This document shows, in pieces, positions 42,756-52,513 of a stretch of 64,000 nt of DNA; position 1 is the stretch's first letter; each line of letters begins with the position of its first letter. The position numbers and the translations under genes were made by a program. The notes under the pieces are model-generated. The model was not told the origin of the DNA, did not search any database, and saw nothing but the letters and a program-made list of their open reading frames with translations. This DNA comes from Roseivirga ehrenbergii (GTDB lineage: Bacteria; Bacteroidota; Bacteroidia; Cytophagales; Cyclobacteriaceae): contig NZ_LQZQ01000001.1 of assembly GCF_001593005.1 (NCBI RefSeq), positions 372,001 through 436,000 on the forward strand. The letters run 5' to 3'.

Positions 42756-44591
42756 TTATTCAACAGTAACCGATTTGGCCAAGTTTCTAGGCTGATCTAC
42801 ATTACAGCCTCTCATTACCGCAATATGGTACGAAAGCAATTGTAATGGAATTACCGCAATAAGTGGCATTAATGCATCACTAATATGTGGTACCTCAATC
42901 ACATAGTCAGCCATTTTAGGGATTTCAGTATCGCCTTCAGAAACAACTGCGATAACTTTACCTTTTCTCGCCTTTACTTCTTGAACGTTAGAAACAATTT
43001 TTTCATAACTACTATCCTTGGTAGCAATTACAACCACAGGCATTTCTTCATCTATCAAAGCAATAGGACCGTGTTTCATTTCAGCCGCAGGATAACCTTC
43101 TGCATGGATATACGAAATCTCTTTAAGTTTCAAAGCGCCTTCCAATGCCACAGGGAAATTGAATCCTCTTCCTAGGTACAAGAAGTTTCTAGCATCTTTA
43201 AATACTTTAGCAATTTCTTCAAGTTGATCATTTAGCAATAAAGCCTTAGAAACTTTATCTGGCACAGATTCTAGCTCAAATAATAACGACCTGTATTTGC
43301 TTTCAGAAAGAGAGCCTTTCTTCTCGGCAATCATTAAGGCCATCATTGTAAGCACTGAAATTTGAGCAGTGAATGCCTTGGTACTTGCCACACCAATTTC
43401 TGGACCAGCATGCGTATATGAGCCAGCATGTGTAGCCCTTGCAATAGAAGAACCCACAACGTTACAAACCCCTATAATTGTAGCTCCTTTCGACTTGGCC
43501 AACTCAATGGCAGCCAATGTATCAGCCGTTTCGCCTGATTGAGAAATAGCAATTACTACATCCTTTTCATTTACGATCGGGTTTCTATATCTAAACTCAG
43601 AGGCATATTCCACCTCTACAGGAATTCGACAAAATTCTTCAAATATGTATTCAGCCACTAAGCCAGCATGCCAAGAGGTTCCGCAAGCAATAATCAGGAT
43701 TCTATCGGCATTAACCATTTTGGTCACGTAGTCAAAAATACCACCTAGCACCAATTTGCCCTCTTTTGCTTGAAGTCGGCCTCTAAGACAGTCACCTATT
43801 GATTTTGGTTGCTCAAAAATCTCCTTCAACATAAAATGGTCGTAACCACCTTTTTCGATCGCCTCAAGCTGAATGTCAATAGTTTGAACATAAGGAGTCA
43901 TTTCCACATCAGACACATTTTTAATCGTAAGTTGCCCATCCTTAATAATGGCAATTTCACGATCCTCTAGGTATACCACTTCATTTGTATACTCAATGAT
44001 AGGAGTAGCATCTGAAGCAAGGAAGAATTCATCTTTACCCAAGCCAACCACCAAAGGGCTACCCTTACGAGCAGCAATCATTAAGTTCGGTTCTTCTAAA
44101 GAAATTATAGCAATAGCGTAAGCACCGACTACTTTATTTAATGCTAAACGAACAGCCTCTGCAAGACTAACTCCAGAGTTTAAGTATATATCCTCTATAA
44201 AGTTTATAAATACCTCTGAATCCGTATCACTTTTAAATTCAAATCCCTTTTTAATCAGGTCTGTTTTAAGTGAGGAATAGTTTTCAATAATTCCATTATG
44301 GATCATTGCCAGTTTACCTGAGTTCGATAAGTGTGGGTGAGCATTTACATCGTTAGGTTCTCCGTGGGTTGCCCAACGAGTATGCCCTATACCAATATTG
44401 CTTTTTAAATTTTCACCCTTAGCATACTCATGAAGATCCGCTACTTTACCTTTTTTCTTGTAAACACTAAGGTCACCATTCAGTAAAGCCACCCCTGCGC
44501 TATCGTAGCCTCTATACTCTAGGCGTTGTAAACCCTTGATTATTACTGAATAAGCTTCTCTATGGCCTAGATAGCCAACTATTCCGCACAT
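42756..44591 (-). CDS. glmS: Glutamine-fructose-6-phosphate aminotransferase (isomerizing)
   Basis: 611 residues. N-terminal class II glutamine amidotransferase with Cys2 nucleophile (MCGIVGYLG), RYRGYDSAGVA-like motif and the two SIS sugar-isomerase domains (SQSGETADTLAA; LGRGFNFPVALEGALKLKE). C-terminal LAKSVTVE is conserved. It makes glucosamine-6-phosphate, the first step toward UDP-GlcNAc, which BshA also uses. Confidence 0.96.
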   Translation of the reverse strand: MCGIVGYLGHREAYSVIIKGLQRLEYRGYDSAGVALLNGDLSVYKKKGKVADLHEYAKGENLKSNIGIGHTRWATHGEPNDVNAHPHLSNSGKLAMIHNGIIENYSSLKTDLIKKGFEFKSDTDSEVFINFIEDIYLNSGVSLAEAVRLALNKVVGAYAIAIISLEEPNLMIAARKGSPLVVGLGKDEFFLASDATPIIEYTNEVVYLEDREIAIIKDGQLTIKNVSDVEMTPYVQTIDIQLEAIEKGGYDHFMLKEIFEQPKSIGDCLRGRLQAKEGKLVLGGIFDYVTKMVNADRILIIACGTSWHAGLVAEYIFEEFCRIPVEVEYASEFRYRNPIVNEKDVVIAISQSGETADTLAAIELAKSKGATIIGVCNVVGSSIARATHAGSYTHAGPEIGVASTKAFTAQISVLTMMALMIAEKKGSLSESKYRSLLFELESVPDKVSKALLLNDQLEEIAKVFKDARNFLYLGRGFNFPVALEGALKLKEISYIHAEGYPAAEMKHGPIALIDEEMPVVVIATKDSSYEKIVSNVQEVKARKGKVIAVVSEGDTEIPKMADYVIEVPHISDALMPLIAVIPLQLLSYHIAVMRGCNVDQPRNLAKSVTVE

Positions 44592-44634
44592 ACGATTTCT
44601 GTTTTATTGGATAAATATAAGAAGATGGGTTACT

Positions 44635-45936
44635 CTATTTAAGTTCGGAGTAGAAAACTTTTAGTTTAAAGTCTTCAGGTCGAAACACTACGTTCCCTAA
44701 CTCTCCATTAACAGATGGAGGAGCTATGAAAAATTGATTTCTTCTAAAAACATCTGAAAAGTAATACCCTACAAACGAAGTGATTGATGCTGTATAGGTT
44801 TTTGAATCCTCATCGTACAAGAGTGTCAATGGAGTACCACTGCCAATCGGGTTTGAACCATCTTGTTGTATGGCCCTGAAGTTATCACCATCTCTAATCA
44901 CTCTGTTTCCAGAATCTGTAAGTAATAGTAAAAGTCTTGTAGGAGGTGTGACTCCATCAACAGGTTCTTCAATAGGCCCAATTGATACTTGGGCTGTATT
45001 CACAATTGCTTCGGGTTTTAAATTGGCGAATGTTTCCAATTCAGAAAGGTTGATTTTAGTCACAATTCCCGCACCCGCTTGAATATACCGTAAACCAGAA
45101 CTTGGTGAAAACTCCTCATTCGTGTTAGTCAATCCCTCTAACGCTGTACCCGAACGATCAAATTCGAGTCCATAATAATGTGTTAGGTCTCCTAGCGTTA
45201 TCTTGTGTGTAGAGGGCACGTTAACCGCTCCTGTGCTCGACACCTCACTGTAGTAAAAATCAATCATCGAAGATTCTGGATCTAAAACTATCCCATAAGC
45301 ATTTGAAGAATTATCCTCTGTTTGAAAAGCTAAACCAGGAAAAGCTGCTTCAAAGGCTTCTTGAGTTGCCACCTCAGGCCCTTCATCTCTCATGATTTCA
45401 AATAACCTATTGGCAAAAGCCATATCTAAATCTATGGTATAAATAGAATCAACTTCATCTATTAAAATGTTGCCCGAAACAACTAGTTCATTTGAAATGG
45501 CAGTACTATTAGTTGTGATATGCAGTGTATCTTCTATCTGCTCAGATAGTAAGCTTACCTTAAGGCGCACTGTTTTCGCAAAATCCTTATATAAGTAACC
45601 AAACTTAATACTCAGTTTAACACTATCAAGAATAGCCTCTTCAGATATACTGTTTAAATCGTCTACATTCAACTCCATTTTGGCGTATGTAGTAGCTTTA
45701 ACTTTCCCTACATCAGGGTCATCAATATTGCCAATGAACCCTACCCCCAAGTTTGTAGATGCTATAGAGTCTAACAAAACGACTGAAGAGCTAGTACCCA
45801 CCGTTTCTACAGAGAACTCAACAGGTGAAACATCGTCTGACCCAAACCCAAAATCTCCGTTCTTCTCACAAGAAAACAAAAGAGTGAGGCCTAACATTAA
45901 GGCCCCAATACTTTTAATCTTACCCAACAAGTTCAT
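44635..45936 (-). CDS. DUF4270 family lipoprotein
   Basis: 433 residues. Signal peptide with lipobox LLFSC (Cys23). The body is all-beta and matches DUF4270, a Bacteroidota surface lipoprotein family of unknown function (KMELNVDDLNSISEEAILDSVKLSI, ..SFVGYYFSDV). Its first codons overlap the end of the upstream glycogen-synthase-like gene by 17 bases. Confidence 0.87.
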   Translation of the reverse strand: MNLLGKIKSIGALMLGLTLLFSCEKNGDFGFGSDDVSPVEFSVETVGTSSSVVLLDSIASTNLGVGFIGNIDDPDVGKVKATTYAKMELNVDDLNSISEEAILDSVKLSIKFGYLYKDFAKTVRLKVSLLSEQIEDTLHITTNSTAISNELVVSGNILIDEVDSIYTIDLDMAFANRLFEIMRDEGPEVATQEAFEAAFPGLAFQTEDNSSNAYGIVLDPESSMIDFYYSEVSSTGAVNVPSTHKITLGDLTHYYGLEFDRSGTALEGLTNTNEEFSPSSGLRYIQAGAGIVTKINLSELETFANLKPEAIVNTAQVSIGPIEEPVDGVTPPTRLLLLLTDSGNRVIRDGDNFRAIQQDGSNPIGSGTPLTLLYDEDSKTYTASITSFVGYYFSDVFRRNQFFIAPPSVNGELGNVVFRPEDFKLKVFYSELK

Positions 45937-46732
45937 TATATAAGTTATAATAAGAGTCTAAGAAATTATCATCTTTCTCTATTGTATCTACTTTTTTAAG
46001 TTTTTCGATTTCAGTCACTAAATCATTTAAACCTTCATGACCTTCCTCTTCGGCTCTAATAACAGCATCGGCATATTCAGCACCTGTTTTAATAAAACCA
46101 GCAAAATCAGCTGTTTTTAAGTTTTCAAGCATACTGTCATCAATATCCATCATCTTCACCTTATCTAGTAAATCTGCATCAAACTGATGTGAGAATGCAT
46201 TGTTATAGATTGTAAAGATTGATTTAGTATTCTGAAATATCGGGTCGTTTTTATAGGTAGTCTTCAAATACAACGGAATCAAACTCGTCATCCAATCATT
46301 GCAATGAACAATATCTGGAGCCCAACCTAACTTCTTCACTGTTTCAAGAACGCCTTTACAGAAGAATATTGCTCTTTCATCATTATCTGCATAGAAATTA
46401 TTCTCCTTGTCAACGAATACCGACTTTCTATGAAAATAGTCTTCATTGTCAATAAAGTAGACTTGTAGTTTAGCATTTGGGATAGACGCCACCTTAATTA
46501 CTAAAGGCTTTTCTTCGTCACCCACAGAAATGTTGATACCTGAAAGTCTGACCACTTCGTGTAGCCTGTTTTTTCTTTCGTTAATAAGTCCGAAACGAGG
46601 AACTAAAATCCTAATCTCCATACCTCTCTCCTGCATAGCTTGTGGAAGTTTTCTCACAAAATCGGCAACAGCGGAAGTTTCTAGGAACGGATTGATCTCA
46701 CTCGCAACGTAAAGAATTCGAAATTTTGACAT
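45920..46732 (-). CDS. Truncated glycogen/starch-synthase-like protein (N-terminal GT5 domain only)
   Basis: 270 residues, half the length of a glycogen synthase. It aligns with the N-terminal Rossmann domain (FRILYVASEINPF, NDWMTSLIPLYLKTTYK, TIYNNAFSHQFDADLL). The ADP-glucose-binding KxGGLADV motif reads ETSAVADFV, and the whole C-terminal nucleotide domain is missing, followed instead by a charged coiled tail. Catalytic activity is thus unlikely; a role in binding or regulation is possible. It lies divergent from panC and overlaps a DUF4270 gene. Confidence 0.8.
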   Translation of the reverse strand: MSKFRILYVASEINPFLETSAVADFVRKLPQAMQERGMEIRILVPRFGLINERKNRLHEVVRLSGINISVGDEEKPLVIKVASIPNAKLQVYFIDNEDYFHRKSVFVDKENNFYADNDERAIFFCKGVLETVKKLGWAPDIVHCNDWMTSLIPLYLKTTYKNDPIFQNTKSIFTIYNNAFSHQFDADLLDKVKMMDIDDSMLENLKTADFAGFIKTGAEYADAVIRAEEEGHEGLNDLVTEIEKLKKVDTIEKDDNFLDSYYNLYNELVG

Positions 46733-46863
46733 AATTATTGGAAATTTAATGACACCTTCATTTAGAAAATGAGCACAAAATTACTCCATTTTCCCGAAAA
46801 AACCTTGATTTATCTAAAAAAGCGTTGTTAATAAGCGTTAATTAGATTATCCTTCGCGATCAA

Positions 46864-47712
46864 ATGAACACCTTCAAAAAAATAGAGGAACTCCGTGCTG
46901 AGCTACTCAAATATCGCCTTGAAAACAAAAAAATTGGACTCGTTCCAACTATGGGCGCATTACATCACGGTCATATTTCACTAGTGGAACAGGCCAAAGA
47001 GAAATCGGATGTGGTAGCGGTTTCAATTTTTGTTAACCCCACACAATTCAACAACCCTGAAGACTTAGAAAAGTACCCTAGAAATATTGAACGCGATTTA
47101 GACTTACTGAAAAAAGCAGGCTGCGATATAGTTTTCACACCTGAAGTAACAGAAATGTACGCTGGAAGCCATGATTTAAAAATTAGCTTTGGGGTACTAG
47201 AAAACTCATTAGAAGGAAAATTTAGACCTGGGCATTTTAGTGGTGTTGGTCAAATTGTTTCTAAGCTTTTCAATATTTTTCAACCTGACAGCGCTTTCTT
47301 TGGCCAAAAAGACCTGCAGCAGTTTTTCATAATTAAAAAGCTAATAGATCAGCTTTGTTTTCCAATTGAACTGCACATGATTCCGACCAAAAGAGAAGAC
47401 AACGGCTTGGCAATGTCTTCTCGAAATGAACGACTTACTCAAGAAGAAAAATTAGAAGCGGGGCTGATTTACCAAACACTTAAACAATCTGCTGAGGCTA
47501 TCTTAGAAGGAACATCAATTCATCACGTAATTGAACAAGCCAACGAACTATTCGAGAAAAACGAGCGTTTGACACTTGAATATTTCGAAGTAGTTGAAAC
47601 TGAGAATTTCACGGGAATTTCTACAGTTTCGGACCCAAAGACCACAGCGCTTTGTATAGCCGCTGAAATTGGAAAAGTAAGGTTAATAGACAACTTACTT
47701 TTAAATTATTAG
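46864..47712 (+). CDS. panC: Pantothenate synthetase
   Basis: 282 residues. The nucleotidyl-transferase HIGH motif is HHGH (MGALHHGHISL) and the KMSKS-like loop is AMSSRNERL. It joins pantoate and beta-alanine with ATP, the last step of vitamin B5 synthesis. Followed by panD, which supplies beta-alanine, 25 bases downstream. Confidence 0.96.
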   Translation: MNTFKKIEELRAELLKYRLENKKIGLVPTMGALHHGHISLVEQAKEKSDVVAVSIFVNPTQFNNPEDLEKYPRNIERDLDLLKKAGCDIVFTPEVTEMYAGSHDLKISFGVLENSLEGKFRPGHFSGVGQIVSKLFNIFQPDSAFFGQKDLQQFFIIKKLIDQLCFPIELHMIPTKREDNGLAMSSRNERLTQEEKLEAGLIYQTLKQSAEAILEGTSIHHVIEQANELFEKNERLTLEYFEVVETENFTGISTVSDPKTTALCIAAEIGKVRLIDNLLLNY

Positions 47713-47737
47713 CTTTGCGGTCGCATTTTAAGAAGGT

Positions 47738-48085
47738 ATGCAAATAGAAGTTTTTAAATCAAAAATTCACAGGGCCAAAGTAACACAAGCAGAACTGCAT
47801 TATGTAGGCAGTATCACGCTGGATGAAAGCTTAATGGAGGCTTCTGGAATCATTGAAAATGAAAAAGTCCAAATCGTAAACGTAAACAACGGTGAACGGT
47901 TTGAGACATATGTTATTAAAGGAGAAAAAGACAGTGGCACAGTTTGCTTAAATGGTCCGGCAGCACGAAGAGTACAAGTGGGTGATATCATCATTATAGT
48001 TTCATACGGCATAATGGATTATGAAGAAGCCAAAACCTTCAAGCCTAAAATTGTTTTTCCTGATAAGAACAACAAGCTAGCATAA
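47738..48085 (+). CDS. panD: Aspartate 1-decarboxylase proenzyme
   Basis: 115 residues. The self-cleavage site Gly24-Ser25 lies in YVGSITLDE, producing the pyruvoyl cofactor on Ser25; the body matches the double-psi barrel ([32 protein letters not shown]). It makes beta-alanine from aspartate for PanC. Confidence 0.95.
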   Translation: MQIEVFKSKIHRAKVTQAELHYVGSITLDESLMEASGIIENEKVQIVNVNNGERFETYVIKGEKDSGTVCLNGPAARRVQVGDIIIIVSYGIMDYEEAKTFKPKIVFPDKNNKLA

Positions 48086-48092
48086 CGCTATT

Positions 48093-49103
48093 TTGAAAGT
48101 CAGCTCTAAAGATATCCTCAAACTTATTCTGTCCCTTGGGATTACAGGGTACATCTTATATAACAGCACAAAAACCACCGACTGGAATCAAATCTGGGAA
48201 GCCCTGAAAAGTTTTAAATATGAATGGATTTTAGTTAGTGTTTTACTATCCCTTTTTAGTCATGGCTTAAGGGCATACAGGTGGGCTATGCTACTAGGTA
48301 CCCAAGGCCCTCGCCCGAGTACATGGACGGCATTTTTGGCCGTAATGGCATGCTATTTAGGAAATATGGCCATTCCCAGACTAGGCGAAGTTGCCCGCTG
48401 TACCATTATGAAAGAGGAGAAAGATATTCCAGTAACATTCTCACTAGGCACCGTAATTACAGATCGACTTTTGGATTTATTTATGCTTATGCTGCTGGCT
48501 ATGTTTTTACTCGCAATGCAGTTTGATTTGCTTAAATCATATTTCAGCCAATTTATAGATGATAAGCTACCTTTTTTAATCACAATATGGCCGTTTTTAG
48601 CACTAGCCGGAGTATTAGGTTTATTAGCCATTTTATTCTTCGTGAGAAAATCTAAAGAAGAGCGTAATCCAAAATCAATTTACTACAAAATAAATCAAAA
48701 AGGCAACGAACTCATTTCTGGAATCAAAGCCATCAAAAAAGTAGAAAACCCACTTGGTTTTTGGGTATCTACCTTAGGAATTTGGGTATTGTATTTTGCT
48801 ATGCTCTATATTATTTCCTTTGGTTACGCCCCTACTGCCGAACTGTCATTAATAGCAGGCGTTGCAGTGCTAGTAATGGGAAGTCTTGGCATGGCCGCAC
48901 CGGTAAACAACGGAATTGGGGCCTATCAAGCTTTAGTGGCAAGCATTTTAGTCGTTTATGGCATAACTTATAACGATGGTTATGTTTTTGCAGTGGTATC
49001 ACACGGATCACAAGTAGTTTCAGTTATATTATTTGGATTTTTGAGTCTTCTGATTCTTAACTTTAGAAAAAAGAAAAAGCGAATTGACACCAACGAAAAA
49101 TAA
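48093..49103 (+). CDS. Flippase-like membrane protein (UPF0104/YbhN, LPG synthase TM region family)
   Basis: 336 residues with about eight membrane helices. [18 protein letters not shown] and [15 protein letters not shown] are conserved features of the UPF0104 family related to the membrane part of lysylphosphatidylglycerol synthases. The start is a TTG seven bases after the panD stop; no in-frame ATG is available without losing the first helix. Lipid transport or transfer is the likely area, but the substrate is unknown. Its end overlaps the next gene by about 20 bases. Confidence 0.8.
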   Translation: MKVSSKDILKLILSLGITGYILYNSTKTTDWNQIWEALKSFKYEWILVSVLLSLFSHGLRAYRWAMLLGTQGPRPSTWTAFLAVMACYLGNMAIPRLGEVARCTIMKEEKDIPVTFSLGTVITDRLLDLFMLMLLAMFLLAMQFDLLKSYFSQFIDDKLPFLITIWPFLALAGVLGLLAILFFVRKSKEERNPKSIYYKINQKGNELISGIKAIKKVENPLGFWVSTLGIWVLYFAMLYIISFGYAPTAELSLIAGVAVLVMGSLGMAAPVNNGIGAYQALVASILVVYGITYNDGYVFAVVSHGSQVVSVILFGFLSLLILNFRKKKKRIDTNEK

Positions 49104-49560
49104 AATTTATAGTCCAAAGGCCTTAAAAGCGCTCATGCTGAAGTGGAAAAGCCAAGGTGAAAAAGTGGTTTTTACCAACGGCTGTTTCGACATTCTTCAC
49201 TTAGGCCATATCGACTATTTGGAAAAGGCAAAAACTTTAGGCTCCAAACTAGTAGTCGGGCTCAATGATAATCCTTCTGTAAAAAGACTTAAAGGGGAAG
49301 AAAGACCAATAAACAATGAAAATGCAAGGGCTAGAATGCTTGCGGCATTGGCTTTTGTTGATGGTGTGACACTATTTTCGGAAGACACACCAAAGGAATT
49401 GATTACCTATTTGCTTCCAGATATTTTAGTGAAAGGAAGCGACTACGATTTAAGCAACATTGTTGGGGCAGATATCGTATTGGCGAACGGTGGAGAAGTA
49501 AAAACCATTGATTTAGTGGACGGATACTCCACAACAAATTTGATTCAAAAACTTAAATAA
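49084..49560 (+). CDS. RfaE2/HldE-like ADP-heptose nucleotidyltransferase
   Basis: 158 residues of the cytidylyltransferase-like fold: [19 protein letters not shown] carries the HxGH nucleotide motif and the end ([12 protein letters not shown]) carries the STxxI motif. It matches the C-terminal half of HldE (D-beta-D-heptose-1-phosphate adenylyltransferase) used for LPS heptose. The kinase half is not in the window. The start is a TTG at 49084 within the previous gene, needed to include the conserved region before VVFTNGCFD. Confidence 0.87.
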   Translation: MTPTKNKIYSPKALKALMLKWKSQGEKVVFTNGCFDILHLGHIDYLEKAKTLGSKLVVGLNDNPSVKRLKGEERPINNENARARMLAALAFVDGVTLFSEDTPKELITYLLPDILVKGSDYDLSNIVGADIVLANGGEVKTIDLVDGYSTTNLIQKLK

Positions 49561-49566
49561 TAAATT

Positions 49567-50265
49567 ATGGACTTCGGATTTTTAGTACTTATAATCGGGA
49601 TCATGCTAGTGAGCTGGGTGGTTCAGAATAATTTGAAAAGAAAATTCAAAAAATACTCAAAAGTAGGCTTGAATATTGGCTTAACGGGTCGAGAAATTGC
49701 CGAGTTAATGCTACGAGACAACCACATTCACGATGTAAGAGTAGTTTCAGTACAAGGCAGGTTAACTGACCATTATAATCCGGCAGACAAAACTGTAAAT
49801 CTTAGCCCGGAAATATACGAGGGTCGCTCAGTAATGGCTGCCGCAGTTGCCGCCCACGAATGTGGCCACGCTGTACAGCACGCTACGGCTTATGGCCCTT
49901 TAGAAATGAGATCTGCCTTGGTGCCAATTCAAAATGCGAGTGGCAGAATTATCAATACCATTTTTATGGTCATGCTTTTCGGGTCATTTTTGATGACTGG
50001 CTTAGATTTATTCACAGTAGGCTTACCAATAGTAATTGGCTGTTACTTTATATTCACCCTGTTTGCTTTCATTACCCTACCAGTAGAATATGATGCTACA
50101 AAAAGAGCTTTAGCTTGGATTGATGAACGCAACATTGTTACCTCGGGTGAACACGGCATGGCCGAAGACGCATTAAACGCAGCAGCAAGAACATATTTAG
50201 TTGCCGCATTAGGTTCATTAGCCATGTTGCTATATTACGTGCTAATGTTCATGAATCGAGACTAA
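49567..50265 (+). CDS. Zinc metallopeptidase, YugP family
   Basis: 232 residues, membrane segments at about 3-16, 130-175 and 205-228. HECGH (in VAAHECGHAVQHA) is the zinc site of the family; LSPEIYEGRSVMAAAVAAHE is its typical lead. It is a membrane-bound protease of unknown substrate. Seven bases after the nucleotidyltransferase gene, so cotranscription is likely. Confidence 0.9.
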   Translation: MDFGFLVLIIGIMLVSWVVQNNLKRKFKKYSKVGLNIGLTGREIAELMLRDNHIHDVRVVSVQGRLTDHYNPADKTVNLSPEIYEGRSVMAAAVAAHECGHAVQHATAYGPLEMRSALVPIQNASGRIINTIFMVMLFGSFLMTGLDLFTVGLPIVIGCYFIFTLFAFITLPVEYDATKRALAWIDERNIVTSGEHGMAEDALNAAARTYLVAALGSLAMLLYYVLMFMNRD

Positions 50266-50319
50266 ACATTAAGCTGAATTTATTACATTTGCTAACAAAC
50301 GTTAGGTAAATATTAAAGC

Positions 50320-51459
50320 ATGAATTTTCAATTAACCGAAGAACAACTAGCGGTTCAACAAGCCGCTAGAGAATTTGCACAAACAGAACTTCTTCCAGGA
50401 GTCATTGAAAGAGACGAAACCCAAACTTTCCCATTAGAGCAGGTAAAAAAAATGGGAGAACTCGGCTTCTTAGGAATGATGGTAGACCCCAAGTATAACG
50501 GAGGTGGTATGGACACCATTTCTTATGTGCTCGCCATGGAAGAGATCTCTAAAATTGACGCATCAGCTTCTGTTTGTATGTCGGTTAACAACAGCCTTGT
50601 GTGCTGGGGAATTGAAAAATACGGAACTGAAGAACAGAAAGAAAAATACCTTAAGCCTTTAGCTACTGGAGAAAAGATAGGTGCTTTTTGTCTTTCTGAG
50701 CCAGAAGCTGGTTCTGATGCAACTTCGCAAAGAACAACCGCAGAAGACAAAGGTGACTACTACCTTTTAAATGGAACCAAAAACTGGATCACAAACGGAA
50801 ACACCGCCTCAATTTATTTGGTAATTGCCCAAACCGACCGTGAAAAAGGTCACAAAGGCATTAATTGCCTTATTGTTGAAAAAGGAATGGATGGTTTTGT
50901 TGTTGGGAAAAAGGAAAACAAACTTGGAATTAGAGGTTCAGACACTCATTCTTTAATGTTTACCGATGTTAAAGTTCCAAAAGAAAACCGCATAGGAGAA
51001 GATGGCTTTGGCTTCAAATTCGCCATGTCAACATTAAATGGTGGTAGAATCGGAATCGCATCTCAGGCGTTGGGAATCGCTTCAGGAGCTTACGAATTGG
51101 CTTTGGCTTATTCAAAAGAAAGAAAAGCATTTGGCAAACCAATCAGTCAACACCAAGCCATTCAGTTTAAACTAGCCGATATGGCCACTGAAATTGACGC
51201 GGCAAGATTGTTATGCCTTAAAGCTGCCTACTTAAAAGACCAGAAGAAGGATTTCGGAAAAGCAGGTGCAATGGCCAAACTATTTGCCTCTAAAGTAGCA
51301 ATGGACACCACTGTTGAGGCAGTACAAATTCATGGCGGCTATGGATATGTTAAAGAATATCATGTAGAAAGATTGATGAGGGATGCAAAAATCACTCAGA
51401 TATATGAGGGCACATCAGAGATACAGAAGATAGTAATCTCTAGAGAGCTACTCAAATAG
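50320..51459 (+). CDS. Acyl-CoA dehydrogenase
   Basis: 379 residues. FAD-binding ACAD signature (CLSEPEAGSDATSQRTTA), the catalytic Glu region near IYEGTSEIQ, and RQFG-like ERKAFGKPISQHQ are present. Length and sequence match short-chain acyl-CoA dehydrogenases of beta-oxidation or branched-chain breakdown. A strong terminator follows. Confidence 0.92.
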   Translation: MNFQLTEEQLAVQQAAREFAQTELLPGVIERDETQTFPLEQVKKMGELGFLGMMVDPKYNGGGMDTISYVLAMEEISKIDASASVCMSVNNSLVCWGIEKYGTEEQKEKYLKPLATGEKIGAFCLSEPEAGSDATSQRTTAEDKGDYYLLNGTKNWITNGNTASIYLVIAQTDREKGHKGINCLIVEKGMDGFVVGKKENKLGIRGSDTHSLMFTDVKVPKENRIGEDGFGFKFAMSTLNGGRIGIASQALGIASGAYELALAYSKERKAFGKPISQHQAIQFKLADMATEIDAARLLCLKAAYLKDQKKDFGKAGAMAKLFASKVAMDTTVEAVQIHGGYGYVKEYHVERLMRDAKITQIYEGTSEIQKIVISRELLK

Positions 51460-51475
51460 TTAGAATTATCCTATT

Positions 51476-51521
51476 AAAATGACCATTGGAATAATAAATA
51501 TTGCCAATGGTCATTTTTTTT
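51476..51521 (+). terminator. Rho-independent terminator after the acyl-CoA dehydrogenase
   Basis: A 14-bp perfect stem, AAAATGACCATTGG (51476-51489) and its complement (51504-51517), then a run of T. Confidence 0.9.
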
Positions 51522-51550
51522 TGATTCTCGTTAATTCTGTTTTACTTTTA
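51521..51550 (+). promoter_or_regulatory. Possible Bacteroidota-type promoter for the AraC gene
   Basis: TTG (51521-51523), 19 bases, then TACTTTTA (51543-51550), one base off the TAnnTTTG -7 consensus of Bacteroidota. It lies 40 bases before the AraC start. Confidence 0.4.
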
Positions 51551-51589
51551 CAGTGTGTAAGTGTATAAATAATTTTAACAAGAATGTAA

Positions 51590-52513
51590 ATGGAAGACTA
51601 CAACAAAATCATTGAGTCGCTAGGAGTACGCTATATTAAGAGCCGAAACATGAAAATAGCGAAGCCTGTTACTATCGAAAATCACTACGATGTAGAAAAC
51701 ACGATTTTCATAGTAAATAATGGGGATATATTTTTTGGCCCCGACCAAGAAAAAGTTTCTGAAGGAGATATGCTTTTCATTCCTGGTGGAAAGTCGACAG
51801 CAATTTCATATAGCTCTTTAACCGCGCCAGTTGTTTCTAGCGAAGACTTTATTGCTAATAAAAAGAAGTACCTTCAAAACGCTACTGATTCTGATATCAA
51901 CGATTATGATGTTGATGGATTCAGTCAAGTAATGTTCGAAGCTAAAGTTTTTGACTCTGTAAACTTCTTTGCTTCATTAAACATCACCCCTTTTGCCATT
52001 CGTGGTAACGATACGATTGCACAATTAATTCGTGTGATTATTGAAGAGACAAACTCTACCAAGCCTGGTAAAAACAGAATTATTAAAGTAAACACAGAAT
52101 ACCTTTGTGTAGAAATCATAAGATACATTCTTGACAAACGTCTTTTTGTTGAGCAATTGGTAACTAACAGTACTTACTTTAAGGATCCAAGACTCATTGA
52201 TATTTTTGCTTACATCAAAAACAACCTTGGTGGCGATCTTTCAAACAAAGTATTGGCAGGTGTTGCTGGCGTTTCTGAAGACTACGTTGGTCAGTATTTC
52301 AAAATGCTTACTGGAATCAACCCTCAGGATTACATTGAATACCAAAGAATGGAAGCTGCGGTTGATTTACTTCGTACTACTAAAAAGAGCATTCGTGATA
52401 TCGGACGCGAAGTGGGTTATAAAGATACTGCCTACTTCTGCCGTAGATTTAAAATGATGTTCGGTATTCCTGCAGGAAAAATGAGAAGAAGAGAAAGTTT
52501 AATTAACGTTTAA
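51590..52513 (+). CDS. AraC family transcriptional regulator
   Basis: 307 residues. The N-terminal 100 residues form a cupin-like sensor domain (GDIFFGPDQEKVSEGDMLFIPGG). The C-terminal pair of helix-turn-helix motifs (about 205-300: LSNKVLAGVAGVSEDYVGQYFKMLTGINP; IRDIGREVGYKDTAYFCRRFKMMFGIPAG) is a typical AraC/XylS DNA-binding region. Ligand and targets unknown. Its stop lies inside the end of the convergent GGGP-synthase gene, overlapping by 15 bases. Confidence 0.9.
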   Translation: MEDYNKIIESLGVRYIKSRNMKIAKPVTIENHYDVENTIFIVNNGDIFFGPDQEKVSEGDMLFIPGGKSTAISYSSLTAPVVSSEDFIANKKKYLQNATDSDINDYDVDGFSQVMFEAKVFDSVNFFASLNITPFAIRGNDTIAQLIRVIIEETNSTKPGKNRIIKVNTEYLCVEIIRYILDKRLFVEQLVTNSTYFKDPRLIDIFAYIKNNLGGDLSNKVLAGVAGVSEDYVGQYFKMLTGINPQDYIEYQRMEAAVDLLRTTKKSIRDIGREVGYKDTAYFCRRFKMMFGIPAGKMRRRESLINV

